Shown piece after piece: positions 32,101 to 41,189 of a stretch of 64,000 bases of DNA. A model generated the notes under the pieces. That model saw only the letters and a list, made by a program, of their open reading frames with translations, was not told the origin of the DNA and did no database searches. Source of the DNA: Microglena sp. YARC. Its lineage: Eukaryota > Chlorophyta > Chlorophyceae > Chlamydomonadales > Chlamydomonadaceae. The position numbers and the translations under genes are program-made. Each line of letters begins with the position of its first letter. Position 1 is the stretch's first letter. Location of the stretch: assembly GCA_022414725.1 (NCBI GenBank), contig JAJSRW010000628.1, positions 22,315 to 86,314 on the forward strand, read 5' to 3'.

Positions 32101-33227
32101 ATGTTGACATTATCAACAAACAAGTCATATGCAGCTTCGCAAGTGATGCGGAAAATTGGCGGAGTGTGTTAGCAACGGAACAACAGGTGGAAACAATGGA
32201 GATGACCGAAGCCAGGTTGTTATGAGACAGTTGGCTGACGTGACAGGCTTCAATTTTTCGGCCGCACAGACAGACACATGGGTGCCCGTGGGGGCTCCCG
32301 CCCCCTAGAAGGGGGGGCTCCGCCAAAACATTTTTTTGCCCAACCTCAGTGTTGTTAACTTCTGAACATCATGAACAAAAAAACAATGTCTTACCCAACC
32401 TCAATAGTCTTGACATATTAAGATCGTGAACAAGCCATGCAGATCAATATACCACATGAGACAAGTTCTATCAAACAGTCGAATGGGAACCATCCAACAT
32501 CAGCACATCCACCACCCAACCACCACACCACCATCATCCAACCACACCACCACCATCATCCAACCACACCACACATCCACCATCCAGCAACCACACCACC
32601 ACCATCCAACCACCAAACCACCACCACCCAACCACCACACCACCACCAACACATCCATCCAACCACACCACCATCAACCACCACCACCACCACCATCCAA
32701 CCACCACACTACCACACCACCACCATCCAACCACCACACCACCACCACCACCAATCCATTCAACCACCACACCACCACCACCACACCACCACAACCACTC
32801 AACCACACCACCTCCATCCAACCACCATCCAACCACCACACCACCACCACCATCTAACCACCACACTACCACCACCACACTACCACCACCACCATCCAAC
32901 CACCACACCACCACCACCACCACACTACACCACCACCATCCAACCACACACCACCACCACCACCACCATCCAACCACCACCACCACCATCCAACCACCAC
33001 CACCACCATCCAACCACCACACTACCAAATGATGCCATGCAGATTGATGTAAACACGGGAGACAAGTACTATCAAACAGTCAAGTGGGAAGAGGGCAAGA
33101 TGATCCCTGCAGAATGGAAAAGGTATGCATAATCACGAGGAGCCCAGGCCTCCAAATTTTCAGTCATGCCGATTGATTTTTTCTGAGAACAGGGCTGTAA
33201 TCGCATGTATCATGGCGATATTTAAAG

Positions 33228-33258
<31 letters not shown>

Positions 33259-33964
33259 GAGGGAGGGGTCAGCCCTCATTTTGTTTTTTTGCTAACTTTT
33301 TACTCAGACCTCCAAATGACATTCTGAGACCAGCCATAAGTAGGGCCTTGGTAACGGTAGTCTATTGGCACCACTTTAGACCTCGTGCAATAAGTATTTA
33401 CCCCCCCCCCCCCCCCCTGCCCCCCCCCCCCCCCCCCTAGACCACATACACCCCAGCCCAACCCCAGCCCAGCCCAGAGTATGAGTGGGTGAATGGCTGG
33501 GTATGTGCTGATAATATGGGTGGGTGAATGGGTGGGTAATATTGGTAGTCTATTGGCACCAATTTGGACCTCGTGCAATAAGTATTTACCCCCCCCACAC
33601 ACACACACACACATACACACACCAGCCCAGCCCATAGTATGAGTGGGTGAATGGCTGGGTATGGGTTGATTATATGGGTGGGTGAATGGGTACGTAATAT
33701 GGGTGAGTATGGGTGGATGAGTGGGTATGAGGGTGGGGGTGGGGAGGTAAATCCCAGCCCCCCCCAACCAACCAACCCACCAACCAACCCCCTAACCCAC
33801 CCAACCACCCAAGGTACTCGGGCAACCAGAGGGGGTGAAGAACTGATTTTTGACTATCACACAATCCCTAAGTGGGAATTCCGAGGATGCCATTATGTGC
33901 GCCATACTAACCCCCCCCAGAATCCATATCTAAGTTTTTAAAAAAGGGGTCATTTCTATTTAAA

Positions 33965-33996
<32 letters not shown>

Positions 33997-36900
33997 CAGC
34001 CCTCACCAGGTTTGTTAGGCATGGTGTGGCCTATTTTTTTTTTTTCTCCTCCCGGCATAATGATAATAATAATGCCTGGTGGGGCGTGGTATTAAGGGAG
34101 CCCCGTCTTAAGCGGTAGGGAACGGGCTGCTACTTTACCTGGACAAAGCTACCATGGCAGTTGACAGGGACTGCGAACACTAAGGCACCTTGAGGGTTCC
34201 TTAAATCTCACGCCCCGTGGCAGGGCGCACGAATTTTCAAATTTCAAATTTCAAACAGTCAAGTGGGAAGAAGGCAAGATGATTCCTGCACAATAGAAAA
34301 GATAGGGCGCAGACCGGGCGCAGAGTGTTTTTTGTTGTTGTTGCTGGAAATGTTGTCTTGTGATGTGTGCATGCTCGCCACTGTTTTTTATTGCCCTGTT
34401 GGACTCCGAATGTGCCCTCGGCTTGACGAAGGTCTATGTTCTGAAGTCCGTCCCACCACCCAACCCACCATCACACCCACCGCACCCTCACACCCCCACA
34501 CACCCTCACCCACCCAACCCACCCCCAACCCACCCGCACCCTCACACCCCACACACCCTCACCCCACAACCCACCCCCACACCCACCCGCACCCTCACAC
34601 CCCACACACCCTCACCCCACCCAACCACCCACACCCACCCGCACCCTCACACCCCCACACACCCTCACCCCCACCCAACCCACCCCACACCCACCCGCAC
34701 CCTCACACCCCCACACAGCCCCTCACCCCACCCAACCCACCCCCACCACCCGCACCCTCACACCCCCACACACCCTCACCCCCACCCAACCCACCCCCAC
34801 ACCCACCCGCACCGCTCACACCCACACACCCTCACCCCCACCCAACCCACCCCCACACCACCCGCACCCTCACCCCCAACAACCCACCCATGACTCACCC
34901 ACAATTACCCTATGTTCCATCTCCTTCCCATCCACACACACACACTCTACAAGAACGATAAGAGCGTGCGCCTTTTTTGATGAAGTCCAATTGTCTGCAT
35001 ACTAGAAGTAGGAGGAGCAACGCCATTCGAACTGAATCCTCGGTGCCGCTGGTTTGTGTAGCGAGACCTACCTCCTGGGTCGGAATACCTTTCACAGCTA
35101 TACACAATAAGTCCCATTGTCTGCATACTGCATGTAACAGCTTGTGTTTTTTGTGTGTGTGTGATTTCTTGTGTGTCTGCAAGTGTGTGTGCGTTTGTTT
35201 GCTTGTTTGTGCGTCTGCATGTGTGTGATTTCTTGTGTGTCTGCAAGTGTGTGTGTGCGTTTGTTTGTTTGTGCGTCTGCATGTGTGTGATTGCTTGTGC
35301 GTGTGTGTATGTAAAAGATTGCAAGTTTTTTTGTGTGAAAGGTATTTCTCCCCAGGAGATGGGTCCCCTGACACAAACCAGGGACGAGGATTCAGTATGA
35401 ATGGCGTTGCCACTCCTAAAAAATAGTAGCAGGTCCAGCCGCGATGGGAGTTTGCAGGCGATGGCTCAGGGTCGGACGGAAACGCTCATGTTGCATGGAC
35501 AGTTGGCTTGCAACGGATGCTTCTTTTGACGCGAACCCTGTAGGGCTAAATGGCTCCCCCAGTGTGACTTGCGTGACATTGTGTGACTTTGTGTAACTCT
35601 GGAGTCTGTCCTACATTGAGGGTGCACTTCAGCCCCAGAACCAGAACCGGATCCAGATCCAGACCAACCAAGACCCGGCTCCAGACCCAGACCAAGCTAT
35701 TGCATTTTTTTTTACAAGGGGGGAACCAGGGAAATCGCGCATCTGATCAAACCTAGCCCTTTGTAATTCGCATATTACAGCTTGCTCTTCAAGGTTATCC
35801 TCGGCACCCCGGGTCTCACTCTGCTTTGTTAGGTTCACTTGCACCGCTCACCATATTCTCTGGTGCCAAGCCAACTGCCCTTGTTTTTCACTTGGTTCAC
35901 TCTGCTTTGTTAGGCTCACTTGCACCGCTCACCATATTCTCTGGTGCCAAGCCAACTGCCCTTGTTTTTCACCTCGGGCTCACTCTGCTTTGTTAGGCTC
36001 ACTTGCACCGCTCACCATATTCTCTGGTGCCAAGCCAACTGCCCTTGTTTTTCACCTCGGGCTCACTCTGCTTTGCTAGGATCACTTGCATGAAAACGAT
36101 GAGGCTTGTGCGAAAAGGAATCAGCAACCCACGTGGCTTGCAGGGCAGCTATCCAGTGTTTTTTATTTCAGATTTATGCAGGCCAGGTTGTGTAGGTGGG
36201 TGGGCTACTCAAGCCTGATTTCAGAAAAAAAAATGAGGAGCCCACCGGCTTTTGTATTGTGCGGCACGAACCGCCACCCATTCATAGTTAGGCCGTGGGG
36301 GGGGGGGGGGGGGCAAATTTAGGGGGTCCTTGGGGAGCTATCATCGAAAAACAAATTGAGCTATCATCGATATACCTAACCCTTTTGACCTTATCAATCC
36401 CTTACTCATTCATTCATAATCCGCTTTTCATCCCTGAGTTGCCCCTTATTCATTCTCCTATCCTCCCTTCTATCATCCCTTATCCATTCTATATCATTCC
36501 ATCCCATATCATTCTCTCATCCCTCATCATTTCCCTTCTATCATGCCTCATCATTTCCCTTCTATCATGCCTCATCATTTCCCTTCTATCATGCCTCATC
36601 ATTTCCCTTCTATCATGCCTCATCATTTCCCTTCTATCATGCCTCATCATTTCCCTTCTATCATGCCTCATCATTTCCCTTCTATCATGCCTCATCATTT
36701 CCCTTCTATCATGCCTCATCATTTCCCTTCTATCATGCCTCATCCATTCCCATATCGTTCCCTTCATTATCCTGTCATTCTTATTTTCATCCCTTACTCA
36801 TTCTCCTAATCATCCCTAATATTCATCCCTTATATCCATTTCTTATTCATTATCCTGCCATTCTTATATTCATCCCTTACTCATTCTTGTTTCGTTCTTC

Positions 36901-39138
36901 TCACATTCTTATATTCATCCCGTATTCATTCCCTTTTCATTCTTCTCACATTCTTACATTCATCCCTTATTCATTCCCTTATTTATTATCCTGCCATTCT
37001 TAAATTCATCCCTTATTTATTATCATGTCATTCTCATGTTCATCACTTTCTCATCCTTAATATTCATCCCTTATTCATTCTCTGCGCTGGCTTTCCTTTT
37101 GTGTGCAGCAATGGCGTGAAGCAGCGGTGCCACACGGTGACAGAACATGATGGAGGGATGTGAGTGTTGATTGGTGTGGGTGTGTGGGTGTGGGTGTGTG
37201 GTCGTGTAGGTGTGGCTGTGTGGGTGTGGGTGTGGCTGTGTGGTCGTGTGGGTGTGACTGAGCATGATGGAGGGATGTAAGTGTTGATTGGTGTGGGTGT
37301 GTGGTCGTGTAGGTGTGGCTGTGTGGGTGTGGGTGTGGGTGTGGCTGTGTGGTCGTGTGGGTGTGACTGAGCATGATGGAGGGATGTGAGTGTTGATTGG
37401 TGTGGGTGTGTGGGTGTGGTTGTGTGGTCGTGTAGGTGTGGCTGTGTGGGTGTGTGTGGCTGTGTGGTCGTGTGGGTGTGACTGAGCATGATGGAGGGAT
37501 GTGAGTGTTGATTGGTGTGGGTGTGTGGGTGTGGCTGTGTGGTTGTGTAGGTGTGGCTGTGTGGGTGTGTGTGGCTGTGTGGTCGTGTGGGTGTGACTGA
37601 GCATGATGGAGGGATCTGAGTGTTGATTGGTGTGGGTGTGTGGGTGTGGCTGTGTGGTCGTGTAGGTGTGGCTGTGTGGGTGTGTGTGGCTGTGTGGTCG
37701 TGTGGGTGTGACTGAGCATGATGGAGGGATGTGAGTGTTGATTGGTGTGGGTGTGTGGGTGTGGCTGTGTGGGCGTGGCTGTGTGGGTGTGGGTGTGTGG
37801 GCGTGGCTGTGTGGGTGTGGGTGTGTGGCTGTGTGGTCGTGTGGGTGTGACTGAGCATGATGGAGGGATGTAAGTGTTGATTGGTGTGGGTGTGTGGGTG
37901 TGGCTGTGTGGGCGTGGCTGTGTGGGTGTGGGTGTGTGAGCGTGGCTGTGTGGGTGTGGGTGTGTGGCTGTGTGGTCGTGTGGGTGTGACTGAGCATGAT
38001 GGAGGGATGTGAGTGTTGATTGGTGTGGGTGTGTGGGTGTGTGGGCGTGGCTGTGTGGGTGTGGCTGTGTGGGTGTGGGTGTGTGGCTGTGTGGTCGTGT
38101 GGGTGTGACTGAGCATGATGGAGGGATGTGAGTGTTGATTGGTGTGGGTGTGTGGGTGTGGCTGTGTGGGCGTGGCTGTGTGGGTGTGGGTGTGTGGGCG
38201 TGGCTGTGTGGGTGTGGGTGTGGCTGTGTGGTCGTGTGGGTGTGACTGAGCATGATGGAGGGATGTGAGTGTTGATTGGTGTGGGTGTGTGGTCGTGTGG
38301 GTGTGACTGAGCATGATGGAGGGATGTGAGTGTTGATTGGTGTGGGTGTGTGGGTGTGGCTGTGTGGGCGTGGCTGTGTGGGTGTGGGTGTGTGGGCGTG
38401 ACTGTGTGGCTGTGTGGGTGTGGGTGTGTGGTCGTGTTGGTGTGACTGAGCATGATGGAGGGATGTAAGTGTTGATTGGTGTGGGTGAGGGTGTGGCCAT
38501 GGTAGTGGGTGGGTGTGGTCGTGTGGATGGATTTGTGGGTGGGTGGGTGTGGTCGTGTGGGTGTGACCGTGTGGTTGTGGCTGTGTGGGTGTGGGTGTGG
38601 CCGTGGGAGTCTTTACATAGCACCGTGGTTGTGTGGGTGTGGGTGTGTGGCTGTGTGGTCGTGTGGGTGTGACTGAGCATGATGGAGGGATGTGAGTGTT
38701 GATTGGTGTGGGTGTGGCTGTGTGGGCGTGGCTGTGTGGGCGTGGCTGTGTGGGTGTGGGTGTGACTGAGCATGATGGAGGGATGTGAGTGTTGATTGGT
38801 GTGGGTGAGGGTGTGGCCATGGTGGTGGGTGGGTGTGGTCGTGTGGATGGATTTGTGTGTGGGTGTGTGTGGTCATGTGGGGGTGGCCATGGTGGTGGGT
38901 GGGTGTGGTCGTGGGTGGGTGAACGTGTGGTTGTGGCTGTGTGGGTGTGACCGTGGGAGTCTTTACGTAGCACCATGTGGCTTGAAGCAGCCTGTGGAGT
39001 GCTACCAGTACCCCTTAAGGCAACACATGGTGGTGGGTGTGTGTGGTCGTGTGTGTGGCCGTGTGGCTGTGTGGGTGTGGCCGTGGGAGTCTCTACGTAG
39101 CACCATGTGGCTTCAAGCAGCCTGTGGAGTGCTACTAG
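23066..39138 (+). CDS. RFESD: Rieske [2Fe-2S] domain protein (RFESD-like), 6 exons
   Basis: Exons 23066-23164, 26613-26693, 29249-29314, 33043-33122, 37109-37159 and a terminal exon (best 39090-39138) join in phase to about 141 residues. Human RFESD has 157. The iron-sulfur ligands are present: C53 and H55 in CFHAGGPL, C76 and H79 in CPWHYY, with the usual GDIEEVDGKKC between them. IDVNTGDKYYQTVKW and SNGVKQRCHTVT match the region after the cluster (family pattern WxSxGxKQRxHxV). No transit peptide or membrane segment was seen, so a soluble cytosolic electron-transfer or sensor role is the family expectation. The start is fixed by an in-frame TGA 15 nt upstream. The gene spans 16 kb for about 0.42 kb of coding sequence. 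The weakest part is the choice among terminal exon copies. Confidence 0.85.
23540..23880. repeat. 63-bp minisatellite (ACACTCATACATAAACATGA)
   Basis: Three to four copies of CACTCATACATAAACATGAT plus ACGCACATGCACAAGCACTT occupy about 23708-23866, in intron 1 of the Rieske gene. Confidence 0.85.
23920..24930. repeat. AT-rich minisatellites (60-bp and 66-bp units)
   Basis: 24170-24540 has six copies of a 60-bp unit (TACAAATATAATATAAATAT, ACAAATACCTGACAAATAC ...). 24640-24920 has four to five copies of a 66-bp unit (TAGAGTCTACACATGTAGAG, TATATAAATACGATGTACAA ...). Confidence 0.88.
24975..25110 (-). mobile_element. Diverged family A copies
   Basis: Two TTTCACCCCAGRAAGTGGGA blocks (24990 and 25068) match the 3' part of family A. 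Confidence 0.5.
25111..25860. other. Intron 1 sequence, no supported feature
   Basis: A mixed region with CGATA-rich short repeats (ATATCGTACGATA-like at 25290-25800). I saw no coding signal. Confidence 0.45.
25863..26482. repeat. 20-bp minisatellite TTACAGCTGGGACTGTACAG
   Basis: About 31 tandem copies, with GGACAG/GTACAG and TTCCAG/TTACAG variants arranged in blocks. 20 bp is not a multiple of 3, but all three frames of the unit are open, which gives an artefactual 254-codon ORF. Confidence 0.95.
26613..26693 (+). CDS. RFESD: Rieske gene exon 2 (first cluster motif)
   Basis: This exon has 27 codons, GRYVTFLRLDGQLSCIDSIC then FHAGGPL, between ATCCTGCAG and GTAAGCAT. It carries the first cluster ligands, the C-x-H-x-G-x-x-L motif. 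Confidence 0.9.
26776..26798 (+). repeat. Copy of Rieske exon 2 3' end plus donor
   Basis: GGGAGGCCCCCTG|GTGAGGAT repeats the exon 2 end (encoding GGPL) and a splice donor 100 bp downstream of the original. Confidence 0.7.
26870..27450. repeat. G-rich minisatellites (~69-bp and 47-bp units)
   Basis: 26870-27060 has three copies of a GTGTAAGACTATATAGCTAG-containing unit. 27170-27450 has six copies of a 47-bp unit (GGGAGGGGGCTGTAGTGGAT, AGGAGAGTGAGGGGTGTGGG). Confidence 0.88.
27640..29230. repeat. CCCTATCCCC pyrimidine-rich array
   Basis: About 1.6 kb of irregular CCCTATCCCC / CCCTACCCC / TTATCCCC units runs up to the exon 3 acceptor. The + strand is almost devoid of G. An artefactual 538-codon frame runs through it. 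It lies in intron 2 of the Rieske gene. Confidence 0.92.
29249..29314 (+). CDS. RFESD: Rieske gene exon 3 (second cluster motif)
   Basis: This exon has 22 codons, GLGDIEEVDGKKCILCPWHY then YK, between GACACAG and GTAAGAAC. It carries the C-x-x-H ligands. Confidence 0.92.
29355..30085 (+). repeat. Nine copies of Rieske exon 3 3' end plus splice donor
   Basis: Copies of TGTGTCCCTGGCAYTACTAC plus AAG|GTAAGAACAAGC recur every ~75-90 bp (near 29371, 29443, 29531, 29619, 29707, 29794, 29881, 29966 and 30053). TATATTATTATA spacers separate them. Copies 1-4 keep GTAAGAAC; copies 5-9 have GTAATAAC or GTTAGAAC. Confidence 0.9.
30205..30385 (+). mobile_element. AT-rich MITE-like repeat, copy 4
   Basis: It runs AACAGCAACTAATATTAGTG ... 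AATAGCGGACCCCTA, the same element as 13378-13560 in reverse orientation, with imperfect terminal inverted repeats. Confidence 0.6.
30475..30545 (-). mobile_element. Family B 3' end, copy 1
   Basis: The + strand reads GGGGAACCAGGAAAGGGCGC plus ATCTGATCAAATCTAGCCCT then TTGTGACCAAGG. Other copies are at 35705-35770, 40893-40945, 41567-41632, 42852-42918, 45433-45495 and 46190-46262. Well-preserved copies end in poly-A on the opposite strand. Confidence 0.6.
30546..31200. other. Intron 3 sequence with GATGATAAT microsatellite
   Basis: A CCCCACCCCA tract (30718-30740) and an imperfect (GAT/AAT)n microsatellite (31036-31100). I saw no coding signal. Confidence 0.5.
31203..31835. repeat. 22-bp minisatellite TGATATAATGTCAGCTGTGTTT
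   Basis: About 28 copies, with ATAATATCAG and ATCATGTCAG variants. Relatives (AACATCAGCTGTTAAGATAT) continue to 32030. Confidence 0.95.
32120..32330 (+). mobile_element. Dispersed element E, copy 2
   Basis: CAGCTTCGCAAGTGATGCGG ... GTGGGGGCTCCCGCCCCCTA matches the flanks of the 9320-9860 element without its internal array. Confidence 0.55.
32430..32478 (+). repeat. Degenerate copy of Rieske exon 4 5' half plus acceptor
   Basis: CCATGCAG|ATCAATATACCACATGAGA continues to CTATCAAACAGTCGAATGGG, parallel to genuine exon 4 at 33043. Confidence 0.75.
32500..33035. repeat. CCACCACACCACCACCATCC array
   Basis: An irregular (CCA)n, CACACCACCA and CATCCAACCA array directly upstream of the exon 4 acceptor. 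The strand carries no G for long stretches. Confidence 0.92.
33043..33122 (+). CDS. RFESD: Rieske gene exon 4
   Basis: This exon has 80 nt: IDVNTGDKYYQTVKWEEGKM then IPAEWK plus AG of a split codon, with acceptor CCATGCAG and donor GTATGC. It follows WHYYK directly as in RFESD. A degenerate 5' copy lies at 32430-32478 and a 3' copy with a stop at 34252-34305. Confidence 0.88.
33228..34025. repeat. Low-complexity intron 4 segment with poly-G/poly-C runs and a duplication
   Basis: G runs at 33232-33259 and 33966-33995; C runs at 33401-33437. Two copies of a TAGTCTATTGGCACCANTTT ... GTGCAATAAGTATTTACCCC segment (33357 and 33545) and GGGTGGGTGAATGGGT repeats. Reads through such homopolymers are unreliable. 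Confidence 0.75.
34065..34235 (-). mobile_element. SINE-body copy
   Basis: GCCTGGTGGGGCGTGGTATT plus AAGGGAGCCCCGTC matches the 1600-1650 SINE body, and the spacing of the CTACCATGGCAGTTGACA block agrees. Confidence 0.5.
34252..34305 (+). repeat. Copy of Rieske exon 4 3' half with a stop
   Basis: CAAACAGTCAAGTGGGAAGA ... ATTCCTGCACAATAGAAAAG matches QTVKWEEGKMIPA, then TGG is changed to TAG. The donor GTATG is lost (GATAGG). Confidence 0.75.
34445..34905. repeat. CACCCTCACACCCCCACACA array
   Basis: About eight copies of a roughly 55-bp unit (CCACCCGCACCCTCACACCC, CCACACACCCTCACCCCCAC ...). It contains no T/G pairs that could support genuine coding. Confidence 0.88.
35015..35420. mobile_element. 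Two inverted family A copies flanking a GTGTGTCTGCAAG repeat
   Basis: One family A copy in + orientation lies at 35018-35100 and one in - orientation at 35332-35415. Between them are two to three ~70-bp units of GATTTCTTGTGTGTCTGCAA plus GTGTGTGTGCGTTTGTTTG. Confidence 0.65.
35815..36075. repeat. 84-bp tandem repeat, three copies
   Basis: The unit GGCTCACTCTGCTTTGTTAG, GCTCACTTGCACCGCTCACC, ATATTCTCTGGTGCCAAGCC, AACTGCCCTTGTTTTTCACC is nearly identical in each copy. Confidence 0.9.
36145..36313 (+). repeat. Dispersed repeat family D, copy 2
   Basis: It contains GTTTTTTATTTCAGATTTAT and GGGCTACTCAAGCCTGATTT, and ends at a poly-G run (36297-36313). Confidence 0.55.
36525..36745. repeat. 24-bp minisatellite (CCTCATCATTTCCCTTCTAT)
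   Basis: Nine near-perfect copies of CATGCCTCATCATTTCCCTT plus CTAT. Looser TCATCCCTTATTCATTC repeats continue to about 37080. Confidence 0.92.
37109..37159 (+). CDS. RFESD: Rieske gene exon 5
   Basis: This exon has 51 nt between TGTGTGCAG and GTGAGTG. With the split codon it reads SNGVKQRCHTVTEHDGG, the conserved KQRxHxV strand of RFESD proteins. Its last 22 nt plus donor are copied 13 times downstream. Confidence 0.88.
37240..38800 (+). repeat. Thirteen copies of Rieske exon 5 3' end plus splice donor
   Basis: GTGACTGAGCATGATGGAGG plus GAT|GTGAGTGTTGATTGG recurs near 37258, 37368, 37485, 37601, 37717, 37852, 37991, 38111, 38247, 38307, 38446, 38675 and 38767. (GTGTGGGTGTGGCT)n spacers separate the copies. 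Three have GTAAGT instead of GTGAGT; all keep a strong donor. Confidence 0.9.
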
Positions 39139-39470
39139 TACTCCTTAATGGCAGCACATGGTGGTGGGTGTGTATGGTCGTGTGTCTGTGGCCGTGTGGC
39201 TGTGTGGGTGTGGGTGTGGCCGTGTGAGTCTTCGCGTAGCACCGGGGTGCTTCAAACAGCCTGCGGAGTGCTACTAGTACCCCTTAACACATGGTGGTGG
39301 GTGGGTGTGGTTGTGTGGGTGTGGTCGTGTGGCTGTGTGGGTGTGGCTGTCAGTGTGGGTGTGGTCGTGTGGGTATGGCTGTGTGGGTGGGTAGGTGGGT
39401 GGGGTCGTGTGGGTGTGGTCCTGTGGAGTGCTACTAGTACCCCTAAAAGGCAATACAAAAGGCTCTAACG
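38601..39470 (+). repeat. Five full or partial copies of the Rieske terminal exon
   Basis: Copies start at about 38610 (5' part), 38960, 39090, 39229 and 39419 (3' part). Each carries CCGTGNGAGTCTNTACGTAG or TGTGGAGTGCTACTAGTACC. A GTGTGGTCGTGTGGGTGTGG filler separates them. Confidence 0.8.
39090..39138 (+). CDS. RFESD: Rieske gene terminal exon (best of several copies)
   Basis: After CCGTGGGAG the frame reads (I)LYVAPCGFKQPVECY then TAG, in phase with exon 5. The copy at 38960 has CAG instead of TAG and stays open. The copy at 39229-39277 reads LRVAPGCFKQPAECY then TAG. The acceptor lacks a pyrimidine tract, so the choice is uncertain. Confidence 0.55.
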
Positions 39471-39604
39471 TAGCAGTACAACAAGGTGCATAATCAAGCA
39501 CTTGTAGTTTCATGCACACCCATCCCTGCCCCCTACCCCGAATCTAGTCACATGCACCCCCAACCCTAGCCCTCTTCTCCAACCCTACAACCACCCTACC
39601 TCAA

Positions 39605-39814
39605 CCCCCAACCAGGTTACTTCCATTGACCAAATTGGCCAGCGCTTTAGCGCACTTGAAAAAACAAAACTGCGCTTTGTATTGCAAAAAGCGCAAAAAA
39701 TGCTTGCTGCGCCCACAGGGGGTTGCAAAAAACTGCGCGAAACGCGCAGTGGGGCTCAAAAAGGCAGCCCGCCAGTGCGCAAAAGCGCGCGCTTGGAAGT
39801 ACCCTGCCCCCAAC
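39605..39814 (-). mobile_element. hAT-type MITE, copy 2
   Basis: A 194-bp element (39613-39806) has termini CAGGTTACTTCC / GGAAGTACCCTG and a perfect 8-bp duplication CCCCCAAC (39605-39612 and 39807-39814). It is the same family as 3126-3320, in reverse orientation. Confidence 0.85.
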
Positions 39815-40139
39815 TCATCACCAGTAGCACCTGTAAGGAAACCCTGCTGGGCTGCAGCACTGGGCTGTATTCGTGATCAGTGTGGTTGGGAAAGTGGGAT
39901 GGCCGATAGAATAATTGTTTGTGTGAAAAAATGGGGGTGAGAAGTGAAAACGGGGTGAGAAGCAAAAACGTTCCTTACTGAGCATTGCGATCCTCAACGT
40001 TTTGTATATGCGACGTGTCACAAATATAGGTACTCTGTGCGACCCTAGTGCGACGCGCTGCCCCCTGAACCCTGTTGAATTTGGGGGGGCATTTCTTGCT
40101 TAGCCAGACCCATGCGTTGCCATGCAACTACAGGACACT

Positions 40140-40245
40140 ATTTGTTTTTTTTTAGTTGTGAAAGGACTTTTACCCCAGGAGGTGGGTCTCCCGACACAAA
40201 CCAGCGACACGGAGGATTCAGTTTGTATGGTGGTGCCACACACAC
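40140..40245 (-). mobile_element. Family A copy
   Basis: A poly-T (40143-40152) is followed by AGTTGTGAAAGGACTTTTAC and CCCAGGAGGTGGGTCTCCCG. The orientation is minus, with the poly-A tail at the low coordinate. Confidence 0.65.
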
Positions 40246-40354
40246 AAAATAGTCTGTGTAATCTTCCCCCTGATAACCACCCCCCTGATAATAGTTAACC
40301 CCTGATAATAGATCCCCCCTGATAATCCCCCCCCCCCCCCCTGATAACCTGCAG

Positions 40355-40690
40355 CTACGTCCACCTAGCAACAGACAACAGCGATGCAATAGATACCCCT
40401 TGATAACCTACCCCCTGATAATAGATACCCCCTGATAACCTGCAGCTACGTCCACCTAGCAACAGACAACAGCGATGCAATAGATACCCCTTGATAACCT
40501 ACCCCCTGATAATAGATACCCTCTGATAACCTGCAGCTACGTCCACCTAGCAACAGACAACAGCGATGCAATAGATACCCCTTGATAACCTACCCCCTGA
40601 TAATAGATACCCCCTGATAACCTGCAGCTACGTCCACCTAGCAACAGACAACAGCGATGCAATAGATACCCCTTGATAACCTACCCCCCG
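40355..40690 (+). repeat. Four copies of exon A acceptor and 5' end (91-bp period)
   Basis: CTGCAG|CTACGTCCACCTAG plus CAACAGACAACAGCGATGCA recurs with boundaries at 40355, 40446, 40537 and 40628. The real exon starts at 40719, so the period is exactly 91 bp. The copies diverge from the exon right after GATGCAATAGA. Confidence 0.9.
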
Positions 40691-40718
40691 ATAATAGATA
40701 CCCCCTGATAACCTGCAG

Positions 40719-40870
40719 CTACGTCCACCTAGCAACAGACAACAGCGATGCAATAGAGAGCGATGGCTACGCTTTTGACGAGGGATGTGGAGATCGTGTC
40801 GTGAATGGACCATCCTGTTCTTCTAAGAAAGGGTCATCTGTTGGTGGAGATGGAGTCAGGAAGCCATCAG
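40719..40870 (+). CDS. Unidentified gene, internal exon A
   Basis: An open exon of 152 nt lies between CCTGCAG and a GTAGAG donor. It reads YVHLATDNSDAIESDGYAFD, then EGCGDRVVNGPSC and SSVGGDGVRKPS, and leaves one nucleotide of a split Gly codon. I do not recognise the family. The exon is supported by the copies of its 5' boundary upstream and its 3' boundary downstream, and by a phase-compatible terminal exon at 43279. The preceding exon should leave two nucleotides of a codon; I did not find it. Confidence 0.6.
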
Positions 40871-40944
40871 GTAGAGTATTAATTCTTGTTTTTTATAAGG
40901 GAGGAACCAGGAAAGGGTGCATCTGATAAAAACTATACCTAAGT

Positions 40945-41060
40945 GACCAATGAAGAACATTGTTTTGTATTTCAGATTTTTGCAGTCCAGGTTGAGTAGC
41001 TACTTGGGCTACTCAACCCTCATTTCAGGAAAGTTGCGTAGCCATCGCATGAGCGCGAAG
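40945..41060 (+). repeat. Dispersed repeat family D, copy 3
   Basis: TTTTGTATTTCAGATTTTTG ... GGGCTACTCAACCCTCATTT lies just after a family B 3' end (40893-40945), as in copy 2. Confidence 0.55.
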
Positions 41061-41189
41061 CGTGGAGCCTGGGGGATTCGGGTGGCAGCGCTTCTCGATA
41101 TCGGGGTGACCGGGGGGTGTAGCATTCGACGGAATTGCGACGGAATGGCAACGCGTCGTCAAAAAAAGAAACACTGATGAAGAAGCCAA

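Noticed and set aside
33827..33930. Candidate Rieske exon reading GGEELIFDYHTIPKWEF, SET-domain-like
   Set aside because: It can be joined in phase to exon 4, but no good donor follows, and the exon at 37109 (SNGVKQRCHTVT) matches the RFESD family precisely.
37064..38976. Three overlapping minus-strand His/Thr/Pro-rich frames up to 633 codons
   Set aside because: They are the reverse of the GTGTGG and exon 5 boundary array.
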